A stretch of 64,000 nt of DNA from Flavobacterium magnum (GCF_003055625.1 NZ_CP028811.1:310001-374000); one strand, 5' to 3'; counted from the first letter of the stretch, positions 9,248 through 18,920 are shown. Notes: generated from the sequence alone by a model not told the origin. Made by a program: numbers and translations.

Positions 9248-10293
9248 ACGGGTGAAAAGCGTCGGATGTCGATTGCGGGATCCAAAGGATCTCCCCGCTC
9301 AATATAGTCAAATAATTTTAGGGCCACATAAGGGCCTAGCATGACACCGCGTGTCCCGAGGCCATTCAGGACATGCAATCTCGGGTGTGTGGGGTGCTTT
9401 CCCAGCAGCGGCTTCCTGTCCCTGACGGTAGGACGGATGCCCGCAAGGTGATCGACAACTTCGAAGTCGCAGTCCAGGATTTCACCGATACCCTGGATGA
9501 GTTCTGCGCGTCCGGACTCAGTAGGGACAGCAGTCTTGTCATCCCAATTGTAAGTCGCTCCAACCTTGAATAGCTGATTGCCTAGAGGCAGGATGAACAC
9601 ATTGGTATTGAGGATGACATCAAGGTCCAGTCCCGGCGCTTTAATGATCAGCAGCTCACCCTTCGTGCCGTTCAAAGGGAGGTAGTTAAAATACGGGTTT
9701 ACGCCAATACCGAAGCCTTCCGCAAAAACGACATACTTTGCTTCTATATCCTGATATATAACATGGTCTTCATTGATAACCATCCCATCGTATGAAAAAG
9801 TCTCATGCCGCATCGCGTTAAGGCCCGCAAGATAACCTGCATACGCATTGGTTAGTAGTTGCGTATCAACATAGCCTGTGTGCAGGACCTGACCGTAATT
9901 GAACGGGGATGTGATACCGTTGAAGGCATTGGTAAATAGGCTCGTTGAAAGAAATGGCGTAAGCCCGGGCTTATCGGAGGCTGCAAACCAATTGTTTTGT
10001 TCCTCTATCGAAAAGAACTTTCTAAGCATGGGTAGATTAAAAACGATTTTACCCCCGAGCCCCAGTTGGTTCTCAATGCAGCCGTAAAAATGTTGGAGAT
10101 ACATCACCTGCTCCATCGCGTCCTGCAGCTTACTGTAACGCTTTAAAATGACCGGATTGTAGAGTCCGCCAGCCACTTTCGAGGAATTTTGCGACTGGTC
10201 ATTGAAAACCACGACAGACCTTCCGTTCTGAAGCGCTGTTTCAGCGAAGGCTATTCCGGCAAGTCCAGCGCCTACTATTAGATAATCAACCAT
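9244..10293 (-). CDS. FAD-dependent oxidoreductase (DAO family)
   Basis: A 349-residue flavoprotein. The N-terminus has the dinucleotide-binding G-x-G-x-x-G stretch (V-G-A-G-L-A-G), and a second FAD contact near the end (G-L-G-T-R-G-V-M-L-G-P) follows an R-P-T-V-R-D-R-K-P-L motif typical of D-amino-acid-oxidase/glycine-oxidase-like enzymes. The amine substrate is unknown. It starts only 14 nt after the terminator hairpin that closes gldN, so it may be expressed by read-through from the gld operon or from a promoter I cannot recognise. The start ATG at 10293 is required for the FAD-binding strand. Confidence 0.8.
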   Translation of the reverse strand: MVDYLIVGAGLAGIAFAETALQNGRSVVVFNDQSQNSSKVAGGLYNPVILKRYSKLQDAMEQVMYLQHFYGCIENQLGLGGKIVFNLPMLRKFFSIEEQNNWFAASDKPGLTPFLSTSLFTNAFNGITSPFNYGQVLHTGYVDTQLLTNAYAGYLAGLNAMRHETFSYDGMVINEDHVIYQDIEAKYVVFAEGFGIGVNPYFNYLPLNGTKGELLIIKAPGLDLDVILNTNVFILPLGNQLFKVGATYNWDDKTAVPTESGRAELIQGIGEILDCDFEVVDHLAGIRPTVRDRKPLLGKHPTHPRLHVLNGLGTRGVMLGPYVALKLFDYIERGDPLDPAIDIRRFSPV

Positions 10294-10306
10294 AATGAAA
10301 AATAAA

Positions 10307-10332
10307 AAACTCCTATCCGAAGATAAGAGTTT
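10307..10332 (-). terminator. Terminator of the gldKLMN operon (UUCG loop)
   Basis: Read on the minus strand, AAACTC-T-TATC, loop UUCG, GATA-G-GAGTTT, then a T-rich run. It lies between the gldN stop at 10357 and the FAD oxidoreductase start at 10293. The stable UUCG tetraloop and U-tract make it a good intrinsic terminator. Confidence 0.8.
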
Positions 10333-10356
10333 CTTGTATGTTTAAAATAAACCGAA

Positions 10357-11352
10357 TTAATAATTCCACATATCCTGTTCGAAATTGCGGATTTTCTCTT
10401 TAAGTCTTTCCGACTCCAACAACTGCAATTGCGCATTGTCTTTCATATAATCCTGAATCAACCTGTCACCGTATACATTCTCTTCTTCGTAAATAACGGA
10501 ATTGAAACGCCTTGAGTTCAACAAGTGATCAAACGTAATTGGCATGGCAGAATTCTTATCATTGAAAGCGTTCGACGCATGCAATACGTCTCTTGCCGCA
10601 GGGAAATACACCCAGAACAATTCGATTACATCCGGATCTTCCTTTCCAACTTCCTTGGCTTCAGGAGCGACAGGGCAGATTCCAAGCAATCTGTACTTCA
10701 TCTCACCTTGTCTCTTGTCAAAATACCAGTAACCTTTGATCTTGTAAGCAGAGATATCCTGGGAAGTCAAGAACCTTTCATCAATGAATTCAGCAGACAA
10801 TACTTTTGCAGCAGGCAGATCCTGTGCAGGTACGGCAGGAGAGATAATCTTTCCTTTCTTGTTCCTTTTTTCAGGCTGAGCCTCAACATGCCTTCCCTTG
10901 TAAGCTTCAGGATCGTTGTTGATTTCATCCCTACCGGCATTGGTCGTGTCACGGAATTTAAAGGTATTTTCCAAATCCCCTAACGGACGCTTCGTATTGA
11001 AGTAAGGGTCTGCATACACCTCAGTAATCTTCCCTGACTTAATCCCCTTGATGATGACATCAAATAACGACCTCCTGTCTTTACCGATATTGTTGGTATC
11101 GATCGGGAAGTACATTGGGAAATTGATTCTTTCATCAAGATCGATAATTTCCATCACCGTCTTACCCATCATAACGTCCCTGTCATGAACGTATCCGTAC
11201 GGAAGCGGCTTGTCGTTATCAGAGTTCAATTGGGCTTCAGTCTTTTTACCAATTTCATCCGGTGTCTTTGCATTCAACAGATTCGATTGGGCGAAAGAAG
11301 TAAGACCTCCTGCGAGCAAAATAGCTATTGATAAAAGATTTTTGCAATTCAT
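10357..11352 (-). CDS. gldN: Type IX secretion / gliding motility protein GldN
   Basis: About 331 residues with an N-terminal signal peptide (M-N-C-K-N-L-L then a hydrophobic core ending S-F-A-Q). It is the last gene of a gldK-L-M-N run. GldN is a periplasmic component that associates with GldK in the ring of the type IX secretion system. The frame extends to a TTG at 11367, but ATG 11352 puts the signal peptide at the very N-terminus and is preferred. The body has the charged, mixed alpha/beta composition and R-x-L-G-D motifs of the family (family assignment also rests on synteny). Terminator at 10307-10332. Confidence 0.92.
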   Translation of the reverse strand: MNCKNLLSIAILLAGGLTSFAQSNLLNAKTPDEIGKKTEAQLNSDNDKPLPYGYVHDRDVMMGKTVMEIIDLDERINFPMYFPIDTNNIGKDRRSLFDVIIKGIKSGKITEVYADPYFNTKRPLGDLENTFKFRDTTNAGRDEINNDPEAYKGRHVEAQPEKRNKKGKIISPAVPAQDLPAAKVLSAEFIDERFLTSQDISAYKIKGYWYFDKRQGEMKYRLLGICPVAPEAKEVGKEDPDVIELFWVYFPAARDVLHASNAFNDKNSAMPITFDHLLNSRRFNSVIYEEENVYGDRLIQDYMKDNAQLQLLESERLKEKIRNFEQDMWNY

Positions 11353-11400
11353 AGTTTCAGTATTCAAGTTGTCTGGCTAAAAAACGCCGAACTAAATTTA

Positions 11401-12939
11401 TTATTGTATTTCGTAAATAACTGGAGCCGTTTGTTTCAGGATTATATCTGAACCCTCCAATTTTGTCTTAATTTCAGAGAATGTCACCTGATCACCACGC
11501 GACGTCCTCGCTAACGCAGCTTTAGCCTGAGAGTTCAGTTTGTTACCATTGACCACCACTGTAGGCTGACCAGGTACTTTCATACTAAACTGAACAACAT
11601 TAATCTTAACTTCGAAGTCAAAATCAGGCAATTCTGCGGTGATAGTAGAAGCCTCTAGCCTTCCTTTCGCACCTTTCACGATACCCATCGTCTTTCCAAT
11701 GGCTCCTTGGGGAGCAGGGATGTTTTTAATCCTGAAAACTCTCGCATCAGTTACCGTCTTTCCGTCGGGCAACTTAGCATTTACATTGATTCTAACTTCT
11801 GTACCAGAACCGGGCTCCATCATATACTTACCTTTTCCTAAATCTCTAAGACCTGGGGCAGAAGCTTTAACGTCGCTTTGGGCCACACCTGCAAAAGAAA
11901 TTGTCATTGGGTTCTTGACACCTCGATAAACTACGTTCATTTTATCAGCAGAAATAGTCGCTTCGTTAGGACGAGGCACTACCACGTAGTTGCCTTCAAA
12001 TTTCAACGGAATCGTTTTGCCCCCTTCAACGAATGTAAACTGACCGTTAATCTTCTGTTCTCCAACGTTACCAGCAGTCAAGGAAATAACAGCTTGTCCA
12101 TTCTCTAATTTTCCTGGTCCCTGAAATGAAGTAGGCACTGTAGTTTCATCATAACGACCCAAAACCACTTTACCTTTAACATTCTCGCCTTGGAAATATG
12201 CGTTTTTCTCCAACACCACAATAGCCTGATAATGACTGTAAGACGCAATCTCCACAGCAGCTTTACCTAAAGCAGCACTGTACACGTCTGATTCGGCTTT
12301 CTTTACGTCACTCTGCCAAGCCGACAATTTAGAAAGAGATGCAATCGCAGGGAAACCTTTGAAATGATAATTCAAAAACTTATCTTTTATACCTTCCTTG
12401 TTCGTAACATCGGAAATATCAAAAGCCTTATTCACCTGCGCTAAGATTGCAGAATACTTCTTATCACTAAGAGCAGCTTTCATCTCATCTTTGTAAGTAG
12501 TGATTGCCGCAATCACCTCGTTACCCCTTTTAGTGTAACTGTCACCTATAAACCAACTTTCGTCAAGGTTTTGACCTTTGTCCATTTGTTCGTAAGGCAA
12601 TTTACCATTTTCTTCAACCTCTACGCCTTTTTTAGTTTCGGCTTTACAGGTCTCAATAAAATCATAAAATTTCTTAGAGGCGGATTGCACTTTATGCGCT
12701 ATCCCAGCGGCCACCGCAAACTCTCCAACACCTTTTGCGTCAGCGGATTTCTGATCCAATGCTGACAGCATCTGTTCGTTAGTAGCTTTCGATGCAGTAT
12801 TTGCTGCTTCAAATTTTTCGTTCATCAATCCAAAAGCAGACAATACTTCTTTGGACATATTCAGTGCTAACATCGCGATGAAAACCAGATACATCAGGTT
12901 AATCATCTTCTGTCTAGGGGTTAATTTTCCTCCTGCCAT
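11401..12939 (-). CDS. gldM: Type IX secretion motor protein GldM
   Basis: A 512-residue protein with a short cytoplasmic N-terminus (G-G-K-L-T-P-R-Q-K-M-I), a single membrane helix at about 11-30 and a long periplasmic part of helical then beta-rich domains. GldM forms the periplasmic shaft of the proton-driven GldLM motor that powers type IX secretion and gliding. The helix carries no acidic residue except near its end; the key Glu of the motor is in GldL. It lies 48 nt downstream of gldL and 33-48 nt upstream of gldN, clearly one operon. Length fits the family. Confidence 0.95.
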   Translation of the reverse strand: MAGGKLTPRQKMINLMYLVFIAMLALNMSKEVLSAFGLMNEKFEAANTASKATNEQMLSALDQKSADAKGVGEFAVAAGIAHKVQSASKKFYDFIETCKAETKKGVEVEENGKLPYEQMDKGQNLDESWFIGDSYTKRGNEVIAAITTYKDEMKAALSDKKYSAILAQVNKAFDISDVTNKEGIKDKFLNYHFKGFPAIASLSKLSAWQSDVKKAESDVYSAALGKAAVEIASYSHYQAIVVLEKNAYFQGENVKGKVVLGRYDETTVPTSFQGPGKLENGQAVISLTAGNVGEQKINGQFTFVEGGKTIPLKFEGNYVVVPRPNEATISADKMNVVYRGVKNPMTISFAGVAQSDVKASAPGLRDLGKGKYMMEPGSGTEVRINVNAKLPDGKTVTDARVFRIKNIPAPQGAIGKTMGIVKGAKGRLEASTITAELPDFDFEVKINVVQFSMKVPGQPTVVVNGNKLNSQAKAALARTSRGDQVTFSEIKTKLEGSDIILKQTAPVIYEIQ

Positions 12940-12988
12940 TTTTGTATAATTAGTCTATGCGTTAATAAATGTTTTTAGTTTAAACTAA

Positions 12989-13630
12989 TTATCCTTTGTT
13001 GCTCATTGCAGAAAGCATACCACCATATACATTGTTCAAAGACGCAATGTTGGCTGTCATTGACTGCATTTGTTCTTTCAGTTTGCTTGCATTATCAGCA
13101 ATCTCTTTGTTGGCTTCTGCGTTTCTTGAAGCACTCTCCAACTGCACTTTATAAAGGCTGTTCAATGATTCCATTTGGGCAGCAGCCATAGAAAGCTCCT
13201 CGCTATATTTTTTTGTTGCGGCAATGCTGTCAGCAGCAGGTGCAATACCTTTAGCAGCAGATTCAAAGTTCTTGATGCTGTTTCCTAGACTAGCCATTAA
13301 TGCTCCGTCAACTTTCGCTTCCTTAAGCATAGCGTCCAATTTTTGAGACAACATTCCCTGAGCATCTTTAGGCTCCTCTTTCTTTTTGTCTTTAGCCTGA
13401 CCTCCAGCCAATTCAGGATATACCAATGACCAATCCAGTTCATTATCTACCGGTTCGAAAGCAGATAATGCGAAGATGAGAGCTTCTGTTACAAGACCAA
13501 TAGTAAGCATCACGTTACCTGTCAAAGGACCAAGTTCAAAGTGGATGATTTTGAATAATGCTCCTACGATTACTACCGCCGCTCCCATACCATAAGCGAA
13601 GTTCATTGCTTTTTTGCTTAAAATTGCCAT
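12989..13630 (-). CDS. gldL: Type IX secretion motor protein GldL
   Basis: A 213-residue cytoplasmic-membrane protein. Two membrane helices lie near residues 8-28 and 36-57; the second contains a buried acidic residue (G-L-V-T-E-A-L-I-F), consistent with the Glu proposed to carry protons in the GldLM motor. The remaining 150 residues are helical, cytoplasmic and rich in Ala/Met/Asn. The gene follows gldK by 49 nt and precedes gldM by 49 nt. This is one of the most recognisable flavobacterial proteins, so the assignment is firm. Confidence 0.95.
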   Translation of the reverse strand: MAILSKKAMNFAYGMGAAVVIVGALFKIIHFELGPLTGNVMLTIGLVTEALIFALSAFEPVDNELDWSLVYPELAGGQAKDKKKEEPKDAQGMLSQKLDAMLKEAKVDGALMASLGNSIKNFESAAKGIAPAADSIAATKKYSEELSMAAAQMESLNSLYKVQLESASRNAEANKEIADNASKLKEQMQSMTANIASLNNVYGGMLSAMSNKG

Positions 13631-13679
13631 AATAAATAAATTTTTTTGTTAATTAGAATAGTTTATAAAGTTGGTTAAT

Positions 13680-15095
13680 TTAATTTTTTGGGGCGTTACC
13701 TGTCACCTGTAGGCCCATGTAATCCTGTACAGTCCTGAATCCGATGTAGCTTCTTGCAGTATCAGCATATTCAAAATCACGCGTACTTACCTGGAGGTAG
13801 TAAGAAACATCTTTCCACGAACCGCCACGCACTACTTTGCGTTGGTTTTTAGTGTCAGGAACATTCGGGTTCATCGTAGACACATATTCGTAAGCTCCCG
13901 GATCATAAGAGGAATCCGTCCATTCAGACACGTTACCGGCCATATTGTAAAGATTGTAACCATTCGGATCGTAGGATTTCGCTTCTACGGTATACAATGC
14001 ACCATCTGCAGCATAGTCACCTCTGTTAGGCTTAAAGTTAGCCAGGAAACATCCCCTGTCACTTTTAGCGTAAGGACCTCCCCATGGATAAGTCGCAGAC
14101 TCGAGACCGCCACGTGCAGCATACTCCCATTCAGCCTCCGTAGGAAGACGGAATGAATTCACGAGGTCATGGTGTTTCTTTTTGGATTTAATATAAGTGT
14201 TCTTGTTCAATGTCCTCCATGCACAGAATGCTTTTGCCTGCTTCCAGCTCACTCCCACTACAGGGTATTCACTGTAAGCCTGGTGCCAGAAATAATCGTT
14301 GTGCATAGGCTCATTATACGAATAGGCAAAATCCTTAATCCACGCTGTAGTATCAGGATAAATAGGCTCCTGCTCTGTTTTGATAAATTTACTTCTCTTT
14401 CCTTTTTTAGCTTTGGCAGCCGCCTGGATATCCATCCAGGAATAGCGGAATTTTAATTTAGACACGTCAATAGTCCTCAAACCGTTATAAGACTCAGCTA
14501 CAGGAATGTACATTGAGTCCATTACTTCAGTATAATACTCATCAGGATACTTAGCGGTGTTGGTCTGAAGCTTGATTTTCCTGTTCAGTCTCCTTCCTGC
14601 ATACATGTCCTCACCATCGCTTACACTGTAGTAGTTTTCATACATATACTTGTCATAAGGAGTCATTTTTGCCGGATCAGCATCGTTAAACGCATAGTCA
14701 TTAATGCTTCCACCCGCTTTGCCGCTCTTTTTACCACCCGTGCCACCGGCAGCAGGCGCTCCACCACCCACTTCATCAGCTAAAATAGCCAGACGAACCC
14801 TGATTGTAGAGTCTTTTACCCACTCCACAAACTGACGGTACTCGCTATTGGTAATTTCCGTCTCATCCATGTAGAATGAACGTACTGTAACTGTTTTCGT
14901 CGGAGCATCACCTATATTAGCCAAATCATCATCTGATTTACCCATGATAAAAGCGCCTCCCGGAACCAATGACATTCCGTAAGGTTTTTCCGGATGCCAT
15001 TTCTTTCCTTTCACTCCAACAAGTTCTCCTTTATCGCTTGAACCACAGCTGAACAGTAATGATGATAATGCTGCAAATGCAATGAACTTCTTCAT
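13680..15095 (-). CDS. gldK: Type IX secretion lipoprotein GldK
   Basis: A 471-residue outer-membrane lipoprotein: signal peptide with lipobox ending L-L-F-S-C, lipidated Cys17. The rest is a formylglycine-generating-enzyme-like (sulfatase-modifying factor) domain with G-G-A-F-I-M-G, E-I-T-N-S-E-Y, R-L-P-T-E-A-E-W-E-Y-A-A-R-G, N-M-A-G-N-V-S-E-W and R-G-G-S-W motifs. In GldK this fold is structural: it builds the periplasmic ring with GldN. A low-complexity Gly/Ala/Lys insert lies at about 110-130. It is the first gene of the gldKLMN operon, with a possible promoter at 15135-15165. Confidence 0.95.
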   Translation of the reverse strand: MKKFIAFAALSSLLFSCGSSDKGELVGVKGKKWHPEKPYGMSLVPGGAFIMGKSDDDLANIGDAPTKTVTVRSFYMDETEITNSEYRQFVEWVKDSTIRVRLAILADEVGGGAPAAGGTGGKKSGKAGGSINDYAFNDADPAKMTPYDKYMYENYYSVSDGEDMYAGRRLNRKIKLQTNTAKYPDEYYTEVMDSMYIPVAESYNGLRTIDVSKLKFRYSWMDIQAAAKAKKGKRSKFIKTEQEPIYPDTTAWIKDFAYSYNEPMHNDYFWHQAYSEYPVVGVSWKQAKAFCAWRTLNKNTYIKSKKKHHDLVNSFRLPTEAEWEYAARGGLESATYPWGGPYAKSDRGCFLANFKPNRGDYAADGALYTVEAKSYDPNGYNLYNMAGNVSEWTDSSYDPGAYEYVSTMNPNVPDTKNQRKVVRGGSWKDVSYYLQVSTRDFEYADTARSYIGFRTVQDYMGLQVTGNAPKN

Positions 15096-15134
15096 ATAAA
15101 TTTGGGTTAAAATGTATTCATAATTTTAAGGGCG

Positions 15135-15165
15135 TAAACCTATCTATTATTTTTTTAAAAAACAA
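15135..15165 (-). promoter_or_regulatory. Possible gldKLMN promoter
   Basis: On the minus strand, TTG (15163-15165), a 20-nt spacer and TAGGTTTA (15135-15142), one mismatch from TANNTTTG, 40 nt upstream of gldK. This would make gldKLMN independent of topA upstream. Confidence 0.4.
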
Positions 15166-15241
15166 TTTTTTTGCTAACAAAAACTTAAAAATCTGTGAAA
15201 TTAGAGGTGAATATCGCCATTTTTACAGCGAGTCATCTGAT

Positions 15242-16392
15242 TTACAGTATATTTTTTCGCTGTGCTTTCCACCACCTCGCGGGCAGCTCCTGATGGCACG
15301 CTTCTTCGTAATCTTTATAGGAACACGGTAATAACGTGTTTCTTTTTAATTTATTATTTCCGGTCGAAACAAACGGGATTTCAATCCACCAACGGTCCGT
15401 TTTATTGCTTTTGTAAAATACCAGGAACTCATCTTCTGTAGGAACGGTATACTTAAGATAATTGTCTTTGCTGCCAAACGGATATTCGTTTGAACGGTAG
15501 TGAAATCCTTCAATAAAATACCATATGATCTGGGCTACCAAAACAGATTCCTGCATGGAATTATTGTGGTTAAAAATCCCGAAAGACGATACCTTGTCGC
15601 TGATGCCGGCGTAACGCGCCAGCGAACACACTTCCTTGCCATTGAATCCATTAGGCGTAAAAGTAACAAAATTACCTGAATCACAAGACTTTACGGATGT
15701 TAAATCTAGGCTTACGACATCAGCGTCGCGGAAAACCGGTTCGGCTATAGCGATATTGGCCGACACTTCGCCGAGCCGATACGCCTCAAAGAACAGCTTT
15801 TCAATCAAATCGATTTCCTCCTGCGAATTGTAGTAGGTCTGATACCCGACGTTGCTGAAATTGAACAGGTTCGTCGGCTCTTCCATCAATATTTTGGTCA
15901 GATAGGAATCCGCGCTTACAGGACTATCATGTTTCCCGAAATCAAACCGGCTGTCGATGGACACCAGGTTTACCATCTGCTCCAGCTGATCGTACGCCCT
16001 GTACAACGGATAAGTCAGGTCCTGCGTACCACCTATAATTATAGGTATAATATTTCTTTTCACCAGATTAGCGACGACTGCCTGTACAGCATAGTACGTG
16101 TCAGTGAGTGCATTTCCGGGAAGTATATCCCCAGATCGGCAATCGATCCTTCCCAGTTCCCCGGGAAAAGCCCGTAAAATTCCTTACGGATACCGATCAG
16201 GTTTACCTCATTAAAGCTGGCTGCCTGTCCACGGTTTTCCAATACCCCGACAATCGCCACCCTGATTTTATCAAGGTCCGGAAAATCAGTTTCCGTGTGC
16301 ATCGCCACTTTGCTTCCGAGGTGCTGCGACGACAATTGAGCGGCGAAATCAATGACGTCACGATCCACGGGTGTCAGAAAATCCAGTTCCAT
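15242..16392 (-). pseudogene. Arginase-family (formimidoylglutamase-like) gene broken by a 1-nt frameshift
   Basis: The gene reads in two frames. The first (from ATG 16392) runs through F-P-G-N-W-E-G-S-I-A-D-L-G and then stops at 16060. The second frame picks up D-I-L-P-G-N-A-L-T-D-T-Y-Y-A-V-Q and continues to 15242. Adding one C to the run CCCC at 16129-16132 joins them into one product of about 383 residues. The family is the ureohydrolase/arginase fold annotated in Bacteroidetes as formimidoylglutamase. Metal-ligand positions are degenerate (see findings). It follows topA by 5 nt and is probably co-transcribed with it. It may be a true pseudogene, a sequencing error or a slippery site. An internal ATG at 16063 would give only the C-terminal 273 residues. 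Confidence 0.8.
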
Positions 16393-16397
16393 ATATA

Positions 16398-18920
16398 TTA
16401 TTTCTTTTTAGCTACTGCCTTCTTAGCCGCCGGTTTTTTCGCTGCGGTTTTCGTCGCAGTTTTTTTCGCTGCCTTTTTAGGTGTTTTCTTTTCAATCATT
16501 TCCTGAACCTGGACCAATGTCAGTTTTGAAGCATCTACATCCTTGCTCAGTTCGATCTTTATTTTTCCTTTGGTAATGACCGAGCGTCCCCAGCGTGCCT
16601 TTTCAATCACGATTCCCTCTTCTGGCCAGGTTTGAAGCACCTTGTCGATGTCTTTCTGTAGTTTTTCCTCAATCAAGGTTTCGATATCCGATTGCGAAAG
16701 GTGGTCAAAATTGTATTTTTTACTCACGTTGATGAACAGCCCGCTCCATTTGATAAACGGTCCGAAACGTCCCACCCCTTTCTGTACGGGTTCATTTTTA
16801 TAATGTGCTATCGGTGCATCGGCTTTTGATTTCTCATCGATGATTTCCTGTGCGCGCTCCATGGTTACATCGAGCGGATCTTCCCCTTTGGGCAACGAAA
16901 TAAACACCTTCCCAAATCGCACGTACGGCCCGAAACGACCATTGTTCACTTCCACTTCCTCTCCCTGATAGGTACCGAGTTGCTTTGGAAGCAAAAACAA
17001 GTTTAACGCTTCTTCCAGGCTGATGCTGCCGATGTTCTGGTCTGCCCGCAGGCTGGCAAACAACTTATCATCGTCTTCAGGCTCGCCGATTTGCGCCATC
17101 GGTCCGAATTTCCCAAGCCGCACGCTCACCTGCCTGCCCGTTTTAGGGTCTGTGCCCAGGATGCGCTCGCCGCTTTCGCGTTCCGCATTGGCTTCGACTT
17201 CCTTCACATTCGGATGAAAATGGCTGTAGAACTCCTGCATCATTTTCGCCCAATTGACATTTCCTTCGGCGATTTCGTCAAAATCCTGCTCAACTTTGGC
17301 GGTAAAATTATAATCTAAAATATTCTCAAAATTCTTGACCAGAAAGTCGGTCACAATCATCCCAATGTCAGTCGGGACGAGCTTGCCCTTATCAGAACCG
17401 GTATTTTCCCTGAGCTGTTTTTCCGAAATTGTCCCGGAAGCCAGGGTCAGCTGTGTATAGGCGCGTTCCTGCCCTTCAAGGTTTCCTTTCTCGACATAAT
17501 TCCTATTGATGATCGTCGAAATCGTCGGGGCGTACGTCGACGGCCTTCCGATACCAAGTTCCTCTAATTTCTTAACCAGCGAAGCTTCCGTATACCGTGC
17601 GGCCGGTCTTGAATATCTTTCGGTTGCAGTGATGTAGGAGTTTTGCAACCGCTCACCGACTTTCAGTGCGGGCAGCATTCCCTCCTGTTCCTCCTCATCG
17701 TCATCATGGCCTTCGAGATACACCTTGAGAAAGCCTTCGAATAACAGGACTTCACCCGTAGCCGTAAACAATTCGCCGTGGTTGTTGGCTTCAATCTTGA
17801 CATTGGTACGTTCCAGTTCCGCGTCGCTCATTTGCGAGGCGAGCGTCCGTTTCCAGATCAGCTCGTAAAGCCTTGCCTGATCGCGGTCGATATTGACGGT
17901 ATGCCTTGACATGTCCGTCGGGCGAATGGCTTCGTGCGCTTCCTGCGCGCCTTTGCTCTTGTTTGCAAACGTACGCGGCTTTGAAAATTGCTCTCCGTAC
18001 GAAGCGATAATTTCTGCCTTGGCGGCACCCATGGCTTCCTGCGAAAGGTTCACGCTGTCGGTCCTCATATAAGTGATCAATCCGGCTTCATACAGCCTTT
18101 GCGCCAACTGCATCGTGATGCCTACCGGAAGGTATAATTTCCTGGCAGCTTCCTGCTGCAAAGTCGATGTGGTGAATGGTGCCGCGGGCGATTTCCTTGT
18201 GGGCTTGGTTTCCAGGTCCGAAACCTTATATAATGATCCTGCGTTCTTATTGAGGAAATCCTCAGCTTCTTTTTTAGTACCAAAGTTTTTCGGAAGCTTT
18301 GCCTTAAACGATTTTCCGGCTTCGTTGATGAATTCTGCCGTGACAGAATACGTGGCTACTGATTTAAAGTCCTGGATCTCGCGCTCCCTTTCGACAATCA
18401 AACGAACCGCTACAGATTGCACGCGGCCGGCTGATAATCCGCCTTTGACTTTACGCCACAACACCGGTGACAATTCATATCCTACAAGACGGTCCAACAC
18501 ACGGCGTGCCTGTTGTGCATTGACAAGATTATAGTCTATTTCACGTGGATTGTCGATGGCTTTCAGGATGGCCGACTTGGTAATTTCATGAAAAACGATC
18601 CTTTTTGTCTTCTTGCTGTCGAGTTTCAGTTCTTCTGCAAGGTGCCACGAAATGGCTTCCCCTTCACGGTCCTCATCGGAAGCGAGCCAGACCATTTCAG
18701 CATTCTTTGACAGGGTTTTGAGTTTGCTTACCAAAGCTTTCTTATCGGGCGAGACCTCATACCTAGGCTTGAAGCCGTTCTCTACATCAACCCCGATTTC
18801 TTTGGAAGGAAGATCGGCAATATGGCCGTAACTCGACTCCACCTGGAAGTCGGCACCAAGGAATTTCTCTATTGTTTTTGCCTTAGCAGGCGACTCCACG
18901 ATCACTAAATTCTTTGCCAT
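16398..18920 (-). CDS. topA: DNA topoisomerase I (type IA)
   Basis: An 840-residue type IA topoisomerase that relaxes negative supercoils. The N-terminal Toprim domain starts V-I-V-E-S-P-A-K-A-K-T-I-E-K-F, with the acidic D-E-D-R-E-G-E cluster near 82-88. The active-site tyrosine is Tyr284 in L-I-T-Y-M-R-T-D-S. The C-terminal third lacks the Cys4 zinc fingers of E. coli TopA; instead it has repeated G-R-F-G-P units (about 640, 675, 730) and a Lys/Ala-rich tail of some 30 residues. Start ATG 18920 with a good promoter just upstream. Confidence 0.97.
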   Translation of the reverse strand: MAKNLVIVESPAKAKTIEKFLGADFQVESSYGHIADLPSKEIGVDVENGFKPRYEVSPDKKALVSKLKTLSKNAEMVWLASDEDREGEAISWHLAEELKLDSKKTKRIVFHEITKSAILKAIDNPREIDYNLVNAQQARRVLDRLVGYELSPVLWRKVKGGLSAGRVQSVAVRLIVEREREIQDFKSVATYSVTAEFINEAGKSFKAKLPKNFGTKKEAEDFLNKNAGSLYKVSDLETKPTRKSPAAPFTTSTLQQEAARKLYLPVGITMQLAQRLYEAGLITYMRTDSVNLSQEAMGAAKAEIIASYGEQFSKPRTFANKSKGAQEAHEAIRPTDMSRHTVNIDRDQARLYELIWKRTLASQMSDAELERTNVKIEANNHGELFTATGEVLLFEGFLKVYLEGHDDDEEEQEGMLPALKVGERLQNSYITATERYSRPAARYTEASLVKKLEELGIGRPSTYAPTISTIINRNYVEKGNLEGQERAYTQLTLASGTISEKQLRENTGSDKGKLVPTDIGMIVTDFLVKNFENILDYNFTAKVEQDFDEIAEGNVNWAKMMQEFYSHFHPNVKEVEANAERESGERILGTDPKTGRQVSVRLGKFGPMAQIGEPEDDDKLFASLRADQNIGSISLEEALNLFLLPKQLGTYQGEEVEVNNGRFGPYVRFGKVFISLPKGEDPLDVTMERAQEIIDEKSKADAPIAHYKNEPVQKGVGRFGPFIKWSGLFINVSKKYNFDHLSQSDIETLIEEKLQKDIDKVLQTWPEEGIVIEKARWGRSVITKGKIKIELSKDVDASKLTLVQVQEMIEKKTPKKAAKKTATKTAAKKPAAKKAVAKKK

